Positions 36,893-49,414 of a stretch of DNA of 64,000 bases are shown here, in pieces. The notes beneath the pieces are model-generated. The model saw only the letters and a program-made list of their open reading frames with translations. It had not been told where the DNA came from and made no database searches. Every line of letters begins with the position of its first letter. Positions within the stretch are counted from its first letter, which is position 1. Location of the stretch: positions 1-64,000 of the forward strand of contig NZ_MDEN01000048.1 in assembly GCF_001705435.1 (NCBI RefSeq), read 5' to 3'. A program made the translations under genes and the position numbers. Source of the DNA: Pseudomonas graminis. GTDB lineage: Bacteria; Pseudomonadota; Gammaproteobacteria; Pseudomonadales; Pseudomonadaceae.

Positions 36893-38143
36893 ATGGCTAT
36901 TGAGATCAAAGCCCCCTCTTTCCCGGAATCCGTTGCCGACGGCACCGTTGCCACCTGGCACAAAAAACCGGGCGACGCCGTCAAGCGTGATGACCTGATC
37001 GTCGATATCGAAACCGACAAGGTCGTGCTGGAAGTATTGGCCGAAGCTGACGGTGTACTGGGCGCAATCGTTGCCGAAGAGGGCGCTACTGTCCTGTCGA
37101 ACCAGCTACTGGGATCGATCGAAGAGGGCGGTGCTGCCGCTGCCCCAGCCGCTGCCGCTCCAGCCGCTGCTGCATCGGCTCCGGCTGCTGCGCCTGCCCA
37201 GGCTGCTGCTGCACCTGCCGCCGCTTCCGGTGACGAAGACGCCATCGGCGCTCCGGCTGCCCGCAAGCTGGCCGAAGAAAACGGCATCAACCTGTCCAGC
37301 GTCAAAGGCACAGGCAAAGACGGCCGCGTGACCAAGGAAGACGTTGTTGCTGCCATCGAAGCGAAGAAATCCGCTCCGGCCGCTGCACCTGCCGCCAAGC
37401 CTGCTGCCGCTGCCGCCGCGCCTGTGGCTGCCGTTGGCGACCGCACCGAGAAGCGCGTGCCGATGACGCGTCTGCGCGCCAAGGTGGCAGAGCGTCTGGT
37501 TGAAGCTCAGTCGAACATGGCGATGCTGACTACCTTCAACGAAGTCGACATGACCGAAGTCATGGCCCTGCGTTCGAAGTACAAGGACCTGTTCGAGAAG
37601 TCCCATAACGGCGTACGCCTGGGCTTCATGTCGTTCTTCGTCAAGGCCGCGACCGAAGCGCTGAAACGCTACCCGGCCGTCAACGCCTCGATCGACGGCA
37701 CTGACATCGTTTATCACGGTTATGCCGACGTCGGCGTTGCCGTGTCGAGCGATCGTGGTCTGGTGGTTCCGGTGCTGCGCAACGCCGAGCAGATGAGCCT
37801 GGCTGAAATCGAAGGCGGTATCGCCACCTTCGGCAAGAAAGCCCGTGACGGCAAACTGTCCATCGACGAGATGACTGGCGGTACCTTCACCATCACCAAC
37901 GGTGGTACTTTCGGTTCGATGATGTCGACCCCTATCGTCAATCCGCCGCAAGCGGCCATTCTGGGCATGCACAACATTCTGCAGCGTCCTATGGCGATCA
38001 ACGGCCAGGTCGTCATCCGTCCGATGATGTATCTGGCGCTGTCCTACGATCACCGCCTGATCGACGGTAAAGAAGCCGTGACCTTCCTGGTGACCATCAA
38101 GAACCTGCTGGAAGACCCGGCGCGTCTGTTGCTGGACATCTGA
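36893..38143 (+). CDS. sucB: 2-oxoglutarate dehydrogenase E2 (dihydrolipoamide succinyltransferase)
   Basis: 416 residues. There is one lipoyl domain with the target Lys in [12 protein letters not shown] (about residue 43), an Ala/Pro-rich flexible linker, a peripheral-subunit-binding domain ([31 protein letters not shown]), a second Ala-rich linker, and the catalytic core with [13 protein letters not shown] near the C-terminus. It forms the 24-mer core of the complex and produces succinyl-CoA. A repeat element (38153-38297) separates it from lpdG. Confidence 0.98.
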   Translation: MAIEIKAPSFPESVADGTVATWHKKPGDAVKRDDLIVDIETDKVVLEVLAEADGVLGAIVAEEGATVLSNQLLGSIEEGGAAAAPAAAAPAAAASAPAAAPAQAAAAPAAASGDEDAIGAPAARKLAEENGINLSSVKGTGKDGRVTKEDVVAAIEAKKSAPAAAPAAKPAAAAAAPVAAVGDRTEKRVPMTRLRAKVAERLVEAQSNMAMLTTFNEVDMTEVMALRSKYKDLFEKSHNGVRLGFMSFFVKAATEALKRYPAVNASIDGTDIVYHGYADVGVAVSSDRGLVVPVLRNAEQMSLAEIEGGIATFGKKARDGKLSIDEMTGGTFTITNGGTFGSMMSTPIVNPPQAAILGMHNILQRPMAINGQVVIRPMMYLALSYDHRLIDGKEAVTFLVTIKNLLEDPARLLLDI

Positions 38144-38152
38144 TTCAAGGAC

Positions 38153-39752
<1,600 letters not shown>

Positions 39753-39825
39753 AAATAACCACGACGATCCGCCCGTCGCAGGCCCTGCTCGCAGGGCTTA
39801 CCGCGGAAGGATCGTTGGACTCGAA

Positions 39826-39874
39826 CTCCCGGCAGCGCAGGCAGGCTTCACGCCTGATCTGCGTTCTCCGGGAG
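39826..39874 (+). other. Stem-loop in the lpdG-sucC spacer
   Basis: Outer arms CTCCCGG/CCGGGAG (7 bp) enclose an inner CGCAG/CTGCG pairing. A second small hairpin GCCCTG/CAGGGC lies at 39782-39797. Neither has a T-run, so mRNA processing or stability is more likely than termination. Confidence 0.4.
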
Positions 39875-39950
39875 AAGCGGTCACAGGTGGTGCGGCACGC
39901 TTTGACGAGCAGCACCGAATGCGCAGTACCTAACGAAGACGGTAATAAGC

Positions 39951-41117
39951 ATGAATCTTCACGAGTATCAGGGTAAGCAGCTGTTTGCTGAATACGGCCT
40001 GCCAGTATCCAAGGGCTATGCAGTAGACACCCCGGAAGCAGCAGCAGAAGCGTGCGACAAGATCGGCGGAACCGAGTGGGTCGTCAAAGCCCAGGTTCAC
40101 GCAGGCGGTCGCGGTAAAGCGGGAGGCGTCAAGCTGGTTCGCAGCAAGGAAGACGCCGCTGCGTTCGCTCAACAGTGGTTGGGCAAGCGTCTGGTCACTT
40201 ACCAGACTGATGCCAACGGTCAGCCGGTCACCAAGATCCTGGTTGAATCGTGCACTGACATCGCCAAAGAGCTGTACCTGGGCGCTGTAGTCGATCGTTC
40301 GAGCCGCCGTATCGTGTTCATGGCGTCCACCGAAGGTGGCGTGGACATCGAGAAAATCGCTCACGACACGCCTGAGAAGATTCTCAAAGCGACCATCGAT
40401 CCACTGGTTGGCGCTCAGCCATTCCAGGGTCGCGATCTGGCCTTCCAGCTGGGTCTGGAAGGCAAGCAGGTCACTCAGTTCGCCAAGATCTTCACCGGTC
40501 TGGCCAAGCTGTTCCAGGACCACGACCTGGCCCTGCTGGAAGTGAACCCGCTGGTGATCAAGGCTGACGGCGATCTGCATTGCCTCGACGCCAAGATCAA
40601 CATCGACGCCAACGCCATGTACCGTCAGCCAAAGCTGAAGGCTTTCCACGACCCGTCGCAAGACGACCCACGTGAAGCCCACGCTGCCAAGTTCGAACTG
40701 AACTACGTGGCACTGGAAGGCAACATCGGCTGCATGGTCAACGGTGCCGGTCTGGCCATGGGTACCATGGACATCGTCAACCTGCACGGCGGCAAGCCAG
40801 CCAACTTCCTCGACGTAGGCGGTGGCGCAACCAAAGAACGCGTTACCGAAGCGTTCAAGATCATCCTGTCCGACACCAACGTCGCTGCAGTACTGGTCAA
40901 CATCTTCGGCGGCATCGTCCGTTGCGACATGATTGCCGAAGGCATCATTGGCGCGGTGAAAGAAGTCGGCGTGAAAATCCCGGTTGTTGTTCGCCTTGAA
41001 GGCAACAACGCTGAGCTGGGCGCTAAAGTACTGGCAGAAAGCGGCTTGAACATCATCGCAGCTACCAGCCTGACCGACGCTGCTCAACAAGTCGTCAAAG
41101 CTGCGGAGGGCAAATAA
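39951..41117 (+). CDS. sucC: Succinyl-CoA synthetase, beta subunit (ADP-forming)
   Basis: 388 residues, with an ATP-grasp domain in the N-terminal half ([32 protein letters not shown]) and the C-terminal ligase domain with [19 protein letters not shown] and [15 protein letters not shown]. It uses ADP and phosphate to conserve the thioester energy of succinyl-CoA. The stop overlaps the sucD start by one base (TAATG). Confidence 0.98.
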   Translation: MNLHEYQGKQLFAEYGLPVSKGYAVDTPEAAAEACDKIGGTEWVVKAQVHAGGRGKAGGVKLVRSKEDAAAFAQQWLGKRLVTYQTDANGQPVTKILVESCTDIAKELYLGAVVDRSSRRIVFMASTEGGVDIEKIAHDTPEKILKATIDPLVGAQPFQGRDLAFQLGLEGKQVTQFAKIFTGLAKLFQDHDLALLEVNPLVIKADGDLHCLDAKINIDANAMYRQPKLKAFHDPSQDDPREAHAAKFELNYVALEGNIGCMVNGAGLAMGTMDIVNLHGGKPANFLDVGGGATKERVTEAFKIILSDTNVAAVLVNIFGGIVRCDMIAEGIIGAVKEVGVKIPVVVRLEGNNAELGAKVLAESGLNIIAATSLTDAAQQVVKAAEGK

Positions 41118-42004
41118 TGAGCGTCCTGATCAATAAAGACACCAAGGTTATCTGCCAGGGCTTCACCGGCTCCCAGGGTACCTTCCACTCCGAGCAAGCC
41201 ATTGCCTACGGCACCAAAATGGTTGGCGGCGTGACCCCAGGCAAGGGCGGCACCACGCACCTGAACCTGCCAGTGTTCAACACGGTGTCCGAAGCAGTAG
41301 AAAAAACCGGCGCAACCGCTTCGGTCATCTACGTTCCGGCTCCGTTCTGCAAGGATTCCATCCTTGAAGCAGCGTTCGGCGGCATCAAGCTGATCGTTTG
41401 CATCACCGAAGGCATCCCGACCATCGACATGCTCGAAGCCAAGGTCAAGTGCGACGAACTGGGTGTGGTCCTGATCGGCCCTAACTGCCCAGGCGTTATC
41501 ACCCCGGGCGAGTGCAAGATCGGCATCATGCCAGGTCACATTCACTTGCCAGGCAAAGTCGGTATCGTGTCGCGTTCCGGCACCCTGACTTACGAAGCTG
41601 TGAAGCAGACCACTGACGCCGGTTTCGGTCAGTCGACGTGCGTCGGCATCGGTGGTGATCCGATCCCGGGTTCGAACTTCATCGACATCCTGAAGCTGTT
41701 CCAGGAAGACCCGAAGACCGAAGCGATCGTCATGATCGGCGAGATCGGCGGTTCGGCTGAAGAAGAAGCGGCTGCCTACATCAAGGCACACGTGACCAAG
41801 CCAGTCGTTTCCTACATCGCGGGTGTGACTGCTCCTCCGGGCAAGCGCATGGGCCATGCGGGCGCGATCATCTCCGGCGGCAAAGGCACTGCAGACGAGA
41901 AATTCGCTGCGCTGCAAGACGCAGGCGTGAAAACCGTGCGTTCGCTGGCAGACATCGGCAAAGCCCTGGCTGAGCTGACCGGTTGGGAAGTGAAGAAGGC
42001 TTAA
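41117..42004 (+). CDS. sucD: Succinyl-CoA synthetase, alpha subunit
   Basis: 295 residues. The CoA-binding Rossmann domain ([31 protein letters not shown]) is N-terminal. The phosphohistidine lies in [14 protein letters not shown], and [12 protein letters not shown] forms the power helix. It completes the TCA gene run 30521-42004 and is followed by a terminator. Confidence 0.98.
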   Translation: MSVLINKDTKVICQGFTGSQGTFHSEQAIAYGTKMVGGVTPGKGGTTHLNLPVFNTVSEAVEKTGATASVIYVPAPFCKDSILEAAFGGIKLIVCITEGIPTIDMLEAKVKCDELGVVLIGPNCPGVITPGECKIGIMPGHIHLPGKVGIVSRSGTLTYEAVKQTTDAGFGQSTCVGIGGDPIPGSNFIDILKLFQEDPKTEAIVMIGEIGGSAEEEAAAYIKAHVTKPVVSYIAGVTAPPGKRMGHAGAIISGGKGTADEKFAALQDAGVKTVRSLADIGKALAELTGWEVKKA

Positions 42005-42031
42005 TCGCCCTCGTCTCACTGCCTGATCAAC

Positions 42032-42060
42032 AAAAGCCACCTTCGGGTGGCTTTTGTGTT
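42032..42060 (+). terminator. Terminator of the sucCD unit
   Basis: AAAAGCCACC, a TTCG loop and GGTGGCTTTT followed by GTGTTT form a compact Rho-independent terminator 27 bp after the sucD stop. Confidence 0.88.
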
Positions 42061-42318
42061 TCTGGCGTTTCGATTTGCGCCGGCGGGAAGGCCCTGATCC
42101 TGTAAGACATTTCTGATATGCGACACGAACGTGCGTTCAGCGGTCGCACCGCCCTGTATCGGTGCGCCAAATAGGGTAGGCTAGCCGCCGTTTTGTGCAG
42201 TCGGCTCCCACAAGGAGCGGCGGCGCGCTCAGGGTCTGTCTTAAAAGGGCGGGCAGCATTTCCCCCACCCTCAGGGAAATCCTCTTCTTAATTCCGATTC
42301 AGCAGTGTGGTTTCCTCA
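42061..42318. other. Spacer upstream of brnQ
   Basis: No gene, clear promoter or repeat family could be recognised in this 258-bp stretch; it must contain the brnQ promoter. Confidence 0.5.
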
Positions 42319-43632
42319 ATGAAAGTGTTGAAAGGCCAGGACATTCTGGCACTGGGTTTCATGACGTTTGCGCTGTTCGTGGGCGCTGGCAATATCATCT
42401 TCCCCCCGATCGTAGGCCTCCAGGCCGGCCCCAATGTATGGATGGCCGCGTTGGGCTTTCTGGTCACGGCGGTCGGCCTTCCGGTGGTCACCGTGATCGC
42501 GCTCGCCAAGGTCGGCGGCGCCATGGACGCCTTGAGCAGTCCAATCGGCAAGGTCGCCGGAACCATCCTCGCCGCCGTCTGCTACCTGTCCGTGGGTCCA
42601 TTGTTCGCCACGCCGCGCACGGCGACGGTGTCGTTTGAAGTCGGCCTGGCGCCCTTAACCGGTGAAAGTCCGCTCGCGCTGTTTCTCTACAGCCTGGTTT
42701 ATTTCGTGCTGGTGTTCTGGATTTCGCTTTATCCGGGTCGTCTGCTCGACACCGTCGGCCGTTTCCTGGCACCACTGAAAATCATTGCCCTGGCCATCCT
42801 CGGCATCGCCGCGTTTGTCCTGCCGGCGGGTGACGTCGGTATTGCCGAACCTGCCTACGTCGCCGCGCCGTTCTCCCAAGGCTTCATCAACGGCTACCTG
42901 ACCATGGACACCCTGGGCGCGCTGGTTTTCGGCATCGTCATCGTCAACGCGATTCGCTCCCGCGGTGTCGAGTCGCCTCGGTTGATCACCCGCTACGCCA
43001 TCATCGCCGGCCTGATCGCCGGTGTGGGACTGGCACTGGTGTACATCAGCCTGTTCCGTCTGGGTTCCGACAGCCACGCCATCGCTGCCGGGGCAACCAA
43101 TGGCGCCGCTGTGTTGCATGCCTACGTCCAACACACCTTCGGCACGTTGGGCAGCAGCTTCCTTGCCGTGCTGATCTCGCTGGCGTGTCTGGTGACCGCC
43201 GTCGGCCTGACGTGCGCCTGCGCCGAATACTTCAGCCGCGTGCTGCCCCTGTCTTACAAGACGCTGGTGATTCTGCTGGCAGTGTTTTCCCTGCTGGTTT
43301 CCAACCTGGGCCTGACCAAGCTGATCCAGTTCTCGATTCCGGTGCTGACCGCGATCTACCCGCCGTGCATTGCACTGGTGGCGTTGAGCTTCTGCAAGGA
43401 TTTCTGGCACGAGCAGGGGCGGATCGTGGCGCCGGTCATGCTGGTGGCGTTCCTGATCGGTGCGGTGGATGCGGTGAAGGGCTCTGCGCTTGGTGTGTAC
43501 CTGCCGGATGCGCTGGCTCATCTGCCCTTGAGCGAGCAAGGCCTCGCATGGCTGATCCCGTCGCTGATCACGCTGTTCGTCGCGTTCGTCGTGGACCGCA
43601 TGCTCGGCAAGCGCAGCGAGGCACTGGCCTGA
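42319..43632 (+). CDS. brnQ: Branched-chain amino acid transport system II carrier (LIVCS)
   Basis: 437 residues with twelve hydrophobic helices, a sodium- or proton-coupled importer of Leu, Ile and Val. The N-terminus [33 protein letters not shown] is diagnostic. The ATG at 42319 gives the length usual for Pseudomonas homologues; a GTG four codons earlier lacks support. It stands at the PA1590 position of the conserved gene order. Confidence 0.94.
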   Translation: MKVLKGQDILALGFMTFALFVGAGNIIFPPIVGLQAGPNVWMAALGFLVTAVGLPVVTVIALAKVGGAMDALSSPIGKVAGTILAAVCYLSVGPLFATPRTATVSFEVGLAPLTGESPLALFLYSLVYFVLVFWISLYPGRLLDTVGRFLAPLKIIALAILGIAAFVLPAGDVGIAEPAYVAAPFSQGFINGYLTMDTLGALVFGIVIVNAIRSRGVESPRLITRYAIIAGLIAGVGLALVYISLFRLGSDSHAIAAGATNGAAVLHAYVQHTFGTLGSSFLAVLISLACLVTAVGLTCACAEYFSRVLPLSYKTLVILLAVFSLLVSNLGLTKLIQFSIPVLTAIYPPCIALVALSFCKDFWHEQGRIVAPVMLVAFLIGAVDAVKGSALGVYLPDALAHLPLSEQGLAWLIPSLITLFVAFVVDRMLGKRSEALA

Positions 43633-43702
43633 GGGGGGAGGTTGGCGCGCCGTGAAAGCGATGCGCCGATCACTCTGAAGCAGAGCTGATTATTTGATAG
43701 AC

Positions 43703-43738
43703 AAAACAAAGCCCGCTTAATGCGGGCTTTGTTTTTTG
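43703..43738. terminator. Bidirectional terminator between brnQ and a small lipoprotein gene
   Basis: AACAAAGCCCGC and GCGGGCTTTGTT arms around TTAAT, with T- and A-runs on both sides. Confidence 0.88.
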
Positions 43739-43751
43739 AAACTCTGGAAAC

Positions 43752-44003
43752 TTACTGCTTAGTTGCAGGTGCTGCCTGGTTCGCTTCTTTAGCGCGCTCT
43801 TGAGCGGCTTCAGCGTTCTTTTGAGCGGCTTCCTGACTTTCTTTGGCAGCGTCGTTCACTTTGTCTTGCGCTTTTTGCATCGATTCTTGCGACTGCTCGG
43901 CAGCCTTGTTTGCATCTTGCTGTTTATCTTCGGATTTTTTGTCACAGGCGGCGAGGCCCAGAGTGGCAGAAAGCATCAGGGCAATAGCTAAAGATTTACG
44001 CAT
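43752..44003 (-). CDS. Small coiled-coil lipoprotein
   Basis: 83 residues from the ATG at 44003, which has AAGGAG upstream. The signal peptide ends in LGLAAC (Cys20), and the mature 64 residues are almost wholly Ala, Glu, Lys, Gln and Asn in heptad-like order (QESMQKAQDKVNDAAKES). The appearance resembles small periplasmic Lpp- or late-embryogenesis-like proteins. A longer frame to 44045 lacks a ribosome site. Function unknown. Confidence 0.8.
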   Translation of the reverse strand: MRKSLAIALMLSATLGLAACDKKSEDKQQDANKAAEQSQESMQKAQDKVNDAAKESQEAAQKNAEAAQERAKEANQAAPATKQ

Positions 44004-44057
44004 GGGGTGTTTCTCCTTATTGGTCATCAACGTGCCTTCGAGCACTCGGTTATTAGG

Positions 44058-44243
44058 TTAGTTCCATGTTCCGTCGGGATAAATACATAAGCATCCGGCG
44101 ACGTAATCACTGAGCCGAAGAGAGGCGGTGATCGTTTGTGCGCCGTCCTCAGCCATGAGATCGGCGGCCCAAAGATTTTCAGAGGGTGAAGATTCTGCAC
44201 TGACCGCACGCCTGTCCCTTGAAATCGTCTCCCCAGCCCCCAC
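44058..44243 (-). CDS. Doubtful small ORF
   Basis: A 61-codon frame overlapping the htpG promoter on the opposite strand, ending SDYVAGCLCIYPDGTWN. It has no recognised family and no good ribosome site, and may be a relic of a lost gene. I list it only because the gap 44004-44329 is otherwise explained by the heat-shock promoter. Confidence 0.15.
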   Translation of the reverse strand: MGAGETISRDRRAVSAESSPSENLWAADLMAEDGAQTITASLRLSDYVAGCLCIYPDGTWN

Positions 44244-44245
44244 CT
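44218..44245 (+). promoter_or_regulatory. RpoH (sigma32) heat-shock promoter of htpG
   Basis: CTTGAAA (44218-44224), a 13-bp spacer and CCCCACCT (44238-44245) fit the sigma32 consensus CTTGAAA - 11 to 16 bp - CCCCATNT with one mismatch. The predicted start is near 44252, giving a leader of about 78 nt. Confidence 0.75.
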
Positions 44246-44329
44246 AGATGACAACGCGCTGCTCCGAGCCGCCTTGGGCGTTTCGAGCAGCTCCCCCTAT
44301 TTGTGTGGACTGATTGGAGTTTGATGACC

Positions 44330-46234
44330 ATGAGTGTGGAAACTCAAAAGGAAACCCTGGGCTTCCAGACCGAGGTGAAGCAGCTGCTGCACCTCATGAT
44401 CCATTCGCTGTACTCGAACAAGGAAATTTTCCTTCGCGAGCTGATTTCCAACGCATCCGACGCGGTGGACAAGCTGCGCTTCGAGGCACTGTCCAAGCCT
44501 GAGCTGCTGGAAGGCGGCGCCGAGCTGAAGATCCGAGTCAGCTACGACAAGGATGCCAAGACCGTTACCCTGGAAGACAACGGCATCGGCATGAGCCGCG
44601 AAGATGTCATCACGCATCTGGGCACCATCGCGAAGTCCGGCACCGCCGACTTCATGAAGAACCTGTCCGGTGATCAGAAGAAAGATTCCCACCTGATCGG
44701 CCAGTTCGGTGTCGGCTTTTACTCCGCGTTCATCGTTGCCGATCAAGTCGAAGTGTTCACCCGTCGCGCCGGCCTGTCCGCCAGCGAAGGTGTGCACTGG
44801 TCGTCGAAAGGCGAGGGCGAGTTCGAAGTCGCCACGATCGAGAAAGCCGATCGCGGTACGCGCATCGTGCTGCATCTCAAGAGCGCCGAAGACGAGTTCG
44901 CTGACGGCTTCCGTCTGCGTAACATCATCAAAAAGTACTCCGACCACATCGCCCTGCCGATCCAGCTGCCGAAAGAACAGGCGCCGGTCGAAGGCGACGC
45001 CGAGCCTGTTGAAGAGTGGGAAACCGTCAACCGCGCCAGCGCCCTGTGGACCCGTCCGCGTACTGAGGTCAAGGACGAGGAATACCAGGAGTTCTACAAG
45101 CACATCGCCCACGATTTCGAGAACCCGCTGAGCTGGAGCCACAACAAGGTTGAAGGCAAGCTGGAATACAGCTCGCTGTTGTACGTGCCGGCCCGCGCGC
45201 CGTTCGATCTGTACCAGCGCGAAGCACCGCGCGGCCTGAAGCTGTACGTGCAGCGCGTATTTGTCATGGACCAGGCGGAATCGTTCCTGCCGCTGTACCT
45301 GCGCTTCATCAAGGGCGTGGTCGATTCCAACGACCTGTCCCTGAACGTGTCCCGTGAAATCCTGCAGAAAGATCCGATCATCGATTCGATGAAGTCCGCG
45401 CTGACGAAGCGCGTGCTGGACATGCTGGAGAAGCTGGCGAAAAACCAGCCGGAAGAATACAAAGGCTTCTGGAAAAACTTCGGTCAGGTGCTGAAAGAAG
45501 GGCCGGCCGAAGACTTCGCCAACAAAGAAAAAATAGCCGGCCTGTTGCGCTTCGCGTCGACCTCCGACGACGGCGGCGAGCAAAGCGTGTCGTTGACCGA
45601 CTACCTGTCGCGCGCCAAGGAAGGTCAGGACAAGATCTACTTCCTCACCGGCGAAAGCTACGCCCAGGTCAAGAACAGCCCGCACCTCGAAGTCTTCCGC
45701 AAGAAAGGCATTGAAGTGCTGCTGCTGACCGACCGTATCGACGAGTGGCTGATGAGCTACCTGAGCGACTTCGACGGCAAGGGCTTTGTCGACGTGGCAC
45801 GCGGTGACCTGGATCTGGGCAAGCTTGATTCCGAAGAGGACAAGAAGGCTCAGGAAGAAGTCGCCAAGGACAAGGAAGGCCTGATCGAACGCCTGAAAAC
45901 GGCGCTGGGTGAAGCCGTCAGCGAAGTGAGGGTTTCCCACCGTTTGACCGATTCGCCGGCGATTCTGGCGATTGGCGAGCAGGACCTGGGTCTGCAGATG
46001 CGTCAGATTCTGGAAGCCAGCGGTCAGAAGGTACCGGACTCCAAGCCAATCTTCGAATTCAACCCGTCGCACCCGCTGATCGGCAAGCTGGACAACGAGC
46101 AGAATGAAGACCGCTTCGGTGATCTGTCGCACATCCTGTTCGACCAGGCTGCGCTGGCGGCCGGCGACAGCTTGAAAGATCCGGCGGCCTACGTGCGCCG
46201 TCTGAACAAGTTGTTGGTTGAGCTCTCGGTTTAA
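44330..46234 (+). CDS. htpG: Chaperone HtpG (Hsp90)
   Basis: 634 residues, the bacterial Hsp90 ATPase that remodels client proteins in the cytoplasm. The N-terminal GHKL ATPase carries the family signature [26 protein letters not shown] and [15 protein letters not shown]. Middle and C-terminal dimerisation domains follow at full length. The ATG at 44330 ([15 protein letters not shown]) gives the family length; ATGs at 44324 and earlier are less likely. Transcription from the RpoH promoter is expected. Confidence 0.97.
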   Translation: MSVETQKETLGFQTEVKQLLHLMIHSLYSNKEIFLRELISNASDAVDKLRFEALSKPELLEGGAELKIRVSYDKDAKTVTLEDNGIGMSREDVITHLGTIAKSGTADFMKNLSGDQKKDSHLIGQFGVGFYSAFIVADQVEVFTRRAGLSASEGVHWSSKGEGEFEVATIEKADRGTRIVLHLKSAEDEFADGFRLRNIIKKYSDHIALPIQLPKEQAPVEGDAEPVEEWETVNRASALWTRPRTEVKDEEYQEFYKHIAHDFENPLSWSHNKVEGKLEYSSLLYVPARAPFDLYQREAPRGLKLYVQRVFVMDQAESFLPLYLRFIKGVVDSNDLSLNVSREILQKDPIIDSMKSALTKRVLDMLEKLAKNQPEEYKGFWKNFGQVLKEGPAEDFANKEKIAGLLRFASTSDDGGEQSVSLTDYLSRAKEGQDKIYFLTGESYAQVKNSPHLEVFRKKGIEVLLLTDRIDEWLMSYLSDFDGKGFVDVARGDLDLGKLDSEEDKKAQEEVAKDKEGLIERLKTALGEAVSEVRVSHRLTDSPAILAIGEQDLGLQMRQILEASGQKVPDSKPIFEFNPSHPLIGKLDNEQNEDRFGDLSHILFDQAALAAGDSLKDPAAYVRRLNKLLVELSV

Positions 46235-46250
46235 CATCAGCGTCACGGCA

Positions 46251-46273
46251 GAACCCGCTTCGGCGGGTTTTGT
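46251..46273 (+). terminator. Terminator of htpG
   Basis: AACCCGC, a TTCG-type loop and GCGGGTTTTGT lie 17 bp after the htpG stop. Confidence 0.8.
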
Positions 46274-46312
46274 CATTTAATCTCCCTCCATCCTTATCAG
46301 CAGGAGTTCGCT

Positions 46313-47038
46313 ATGAGCAATGTGACCGTGCAGTCCATCGTGTATGAGATCGATGGCGTGAGCTACGAGAGTCGTCTGGTCTTCGCCGAAGGCGGTCAGG
46401 CCTTACCGGGTCTGGTGATGGCGCCTAACTGGATGGGTGTCAGCACAGATGCCGAGCAGATTGCCAAAGACGTGGCGGCGAAGGGCTATGTAGTGTTGCT
46501 GGCGGACCTGTATGGCCAGCAGGTGCGCCCGTCCAATGGCGATGAAGCGGCGGCTGCCATGATGCCGTTGAAAAATGATCGCGTGCTGTTGAACACGCGC
46601 ATGAAGGCTGCACTGGATCAACTGACCGCGCAGACCATTGCCACCGTCGACACGTCCCGGCTGGCGGCGTTTGGCTTCTGCTTCGGCGGTTGCTGCGCGC
46701 TGGAACTGGCGCGCACCGGTGCACCGTTGAAGGCAGCGGTGTCCTTCCATGGCACCCTCGACACCCCGAACCCGGCTGACGCGAACAACATCAAGGGCAA
46801 AGTGCTGGTGATGCACGGCGCCTCCGACCCTCTGGTGCCGAAGGAGCAACTGCCGGCGTTTGAAGCTGAAATGAACGCTGCCAATGTCGACTGGCAACTG
46901 CTGAGCTACGGCGGCGCGTTCCATTCCTTCACCGACCCGCACGCCAACAACCCGGGCGTGCAGATGTACAACCCGACCGTTTCGAAGCGTGCGTTTACCT
47001 CGATGCACAACCTGCTGGATGAAGTGTTCGCGGGCTAA
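46313..47038 (+). CDS. Dienelactone hydrolase family protein
   Basis: 241-residue alpha/beta hydrolase. The nucleophile is the Cys in GFCFGGCC, with the acid in HGASDPLVP and the base in GGAFHSFTD, the Cys-Asp-His triad of dienelactone hydrolases. The true substrate is unlikely to be dienelactone because no chlorocatechol genes are near. It occupies the PA1597 position next to htpG. AGGAG precedes the ATG. Confidence 0.9.
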   Translation: MSNVTVQSIVYEIDGVSYESRLVFAEGGQALPGLVMAPNWMGVSTDAEQIAKDVAAKGYVVLLADLYGQQVRPSNGDEAAAAMMPLKNDRVLLNTRMKAALDQLTAQTIATVDTSRLAAFGFCFGGCCALELARTGAPLKAAVSFHGTLDTPNPADANNIKGKVLVMHGASDPLVPKEQLPAFEAEMNAANVDWQLLSYGGAFHSFTDPHANNPGVQMYNPTVSKRAFTSMHNLLDEVFAG

Positions 47039-47108
47039 TGTGATGTTTTAACTGTTGTGAGAGTGCCCCTCCGGTCACTCCCACAGAGTCCGGGCAGGCC
47101 GCGGCCAA

Positions 47109-47981
47109 TCAGCGCTTCGGCCTGCTGCCCACCGGCAATTCAATCCGCTCTACTTCCCCCGGCACGGTCGGCCAGTCCCCGTCCGCCCATTTCGCCGTGG
47201 CCTGTTCAATCAGTGCCGGATCGCTGGCGACGAAATTCCAGTTCATCCTTCTCGGCCCATCCAGGGGCGCACCGCCAATCAGTACCGCGTGGCATTCGCT
47301 TTCCGCACACAGCGTCGGCTCGCTCCCTGCATCCAGCACCACCAGGCTGCGCGGCTGCACCGGCTCGGCGTCCAGCAGCAGCTCACCTTCGATCACGTAC
47401 AGGGCGCGCTCCTCGTGCTCGGCCGGGATTCGCAGCGTTGTCGCGGTCTGCATGTTCAGTTCGGCGTAAAGGGTGGGCGACAGCACCGGCACAGGCGACT
47501 TCAGGCAAAAGCCTTCGCCAGCAATCAGGCGGATACGAATGCCCATGCCGTCGCTGACCGGCAGTGTGTGGGCGGGGTGATGGCTGTAATGTCCGGCCCC
47601 TTGCTCATGGGACTTGGGCGACGCCAGCCAGACTTGCAGGCCATGCAGTCGCGAGCCGCTGGCGTGCAGCGCTTCGGGCGTGCGCTCGATGTGGGCGATG
47701 GCGCTGCCGGCGGTCATCCAGCTGACCTCGCCGGGTCTGACGTGCTGATCACTGCCGAGGCTGTCCTTGTGTCGGATCTCGCCTTCGAACAAGTAGGTCA
47801 GTGTCGAGAGGCCGATGTGCGGGTGCTGACGGATGTCCATGCCGGTGCCGGGGGCGTAGGTGGTCTCCAGCATGTGATCGAAAAAAACGAAAGGCCCCAC
47901 GCTCCGGCATCGCGCAGCGGGGAGGGGACGCAGGATCGGTTGGCCTTCGACGTCTTCAGCGCGGGGAATGATGGTCAGCAT
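47109..47981 (-). CDS. Pirin family protein
   Basis: 290-residue bicupin. The N-terminal cupin holds the metal ligands in QHPHIGLSTLTYLFEGEIRHKDS (His, His, His, Glu), and the family opening VGPFVFFDHM is present. Pirins bind iron and some act as quercetinases or redox regulators. No partner gene is evident. Confidence 0.92.
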   Translation of the reverse strand: MLTIIPRAEDVEGQPILRPLPAARCRSVGPFVFFDHMLETTYAPGTGMDIRQHPHIGLSTLTYLFEGEIRHKDSLGSDQHVRPGEVSWMTAGSAIAHIERTPEALHASGSRLHGLQVWLASPKSHEQGAGHYSHHPAHTLPVSDGMGIRIRLIAGEGFCLKSPVPVLSPTLYAELNMQTATTLRIPAEHEERALYVIEGELLLDAEPVQPRSLVVLDAGSEPTLCAESECHAVLIGGAPLDGPRRMNWNFVASDPALIEQATAKWADGDWPTVPGEVERIELPVGSRPKR

Positions 47982-48008
47982 GATGGCGTTCTCTCTTTCG
48001 GTTCGGTT

Positions 48009-48103
48009 GTAGGACCGGCTTCAGCCGGGAAGGGGCCGGTCTGGGCACTGGCAATCCTGCGGCGTGACGCCCGATGTGTTCCCGGCCAAAGCCGGTCCTG
48101 CGA
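48009..48103. repeat. REP pair
   Basis: Inverted REP units at 48009-48032 and 48079-48103 (GACCGGCTTCAGCC and GGCCAAAGCCGGTC cores) in the pirin-fabB gap. Confidence 0.9.
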
Positions 48104-48137
48104 AATCAGGTCCGAGCCAATGCATTTCAACCTGCCA

Positions 48138-48168
48138 CAAAAAAGGCGCCCCGAGGGGCGCCTTTTGT
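48138..48168 (-). terminator. Terminator of fabAB
   Basis: On the minus strand AAAAGGCGCCCC, a 3-nt loop and GGGGCGCC are followed by six T, 15 bp after the fabB stop. Confidence 0.9.
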
Positions 48169-48183
48169 CTGCAACTGACTGGA

Positions 48184-49404
48184 TTACTTGCCAGTCCAGC
48201 GCTTCATTACCAGGGTGGCGTTGGTGCCGCCGAAGCCGAAGCTGTTGCTCATCACCAGATTCAGCTCGGTGTTTTCGCGGGTCTTGGTCAGGATCGGCAT
48301 GTCGGCAACGGCTGGGTCCAGCTCGTCGATGTTGGCCGAACCGGCCATGAAGTTGCCTTCCATCATCAGCATGCAATAGATCGCTTCGTGAACGCCGGCG
48401 GCGCCCAGGGAGTGACCCGACAGGCTCTTGGTGGAGCTGATCGCCGGTGCCTTGTCGCCGAACACTTCACGCACGCCTTCCATTTCCTTGACGTCGCCGA
48501 CCGGAGTGGAAGTGCCGTGGGTGTTCAGGTAGTCGATGGTGCCATCAACCGTGGACAGCGCCTGCTGCATGCAGCGGATGGCGCCTTCGCCGCTCGGAGC
48601 GACCATGTCGTAACCGTCGGACGTGGCGCCGTAGCCAACCAGCTCCGCGTAGATCTTCGCGCCACGGGCGAGAGCGTGTTCCAGCTCCTCGACCACGACC
48701 ATGCCGCCGCCGCCGGCGATGACGAAACCGTCACGGTCAGCATCGTAGGCACGGGAAGCCTGTTCCGGGGTGTCGTTGCGTTTGCTGGACAGCGCGCCCA
48801 TGGCGTCGAACAGGAACGACTGGCTCCAGTGCTCCTCTTCGCCACCGCCGGCAAACACGATGTCCTGCTTGCCCATCTGAATCTGTTCCATGGCGGTGCC
48901 AATGCAGTGAGCACTGGTGGCGCAGGCAGACGCGATGGAGTAGTTCAGGCCCTTGATCTTGAATGGCGTCGCCAGACACGCCGACACCGTGCTGCTCATG
49001 GTGCGGGTCACGCGGTAGGGGCCGACGCGCTTGACGCCTTTCTCGCGCAGTATATCCAGCGCTTCCATCTGGTTCAGCGTCGATGCGCCGCCCGAGCCGG
49101 CAATCAGACCGGTACGCGGGTTGGACACCTGCTCTTCGGTCAGGCCGGAGTCGGTGACAGCGTCTTTCATCGCCAGGTAGGCATAGGCAGCGGCGTGGCC
49201 CACAAAGCGGAAGATCTTGCGATCGATCAGCTCTTCAAGGTTGAGGTCGATGGAGCCCGACACCTGGCTGCGCAGACCCATTTCGGCGTATTCCGGATTG
49301 AAACGGATGCCAGGGCGAGTTGCACGCAGGTTGGCGGAGACGGTGTCTTTGTCATTGCCCAAGCAGGAAACAATGCCCAGACCAGTGATAACGACGCGGC
49401 GCAT
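48184..49404 (-). CDS. fabB: 3-oxoacyl-ACP synthase I
   Basis: 406-residue condensing enzyme needed to elongate unsaturated acyl-ACP chains. The active site is Cys in [12 protein letters not shown] with His in [11 protein letters not shown] and His in [11 protein letters not shown]. The ATG at 49404 with AAGGG upstream starts the conserved [13 protein letters not shown]. It lies 10 bp after fabA in one operon. Confidence 0.97.
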   Translation of the reverse strand: MRRVVITGLGIVSCLGNDKDTVSANLRATRPGIRFNPEYAEMGLRSQVSGSIDLNLEELIDRKIFRFVGHAAAYAYLAMKDAVTDSGLTEEQVSNPRTGLIAGSGGASTLNQMEALDILREKGVKRVGPYRVTRTMSSTVSACLATPFKIKGLNYSIASACATSAHCIGTAMEQIQMGKQDIVFAGGGEEEHWSQSFLFDAMGALSSKRNDTPEQASRAYDADRDGFVIAGGGGMVVVEELEHALARGAKIYAELVGYGATSDGYDMVAPSGEGAIRCMQQALSTVDGTIDYLNTHGTSTPVGDVKEMEGVREVFGDKAPAISSTKSLSGHSLGAAGVHEAIYCMLMMEGNFMAGSANIDELDPAVADMPILTKTRENTELNLVMSNSFGFGGTNATLVMKRWTGK

Positions 49405-49414
49405 GCGAATACCC

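Noticed and set aside
44297..46276. 659-codon frame antisense to htpG
   Set aside because: htpG is unmistakable; the antisense frame has no recognisable features.
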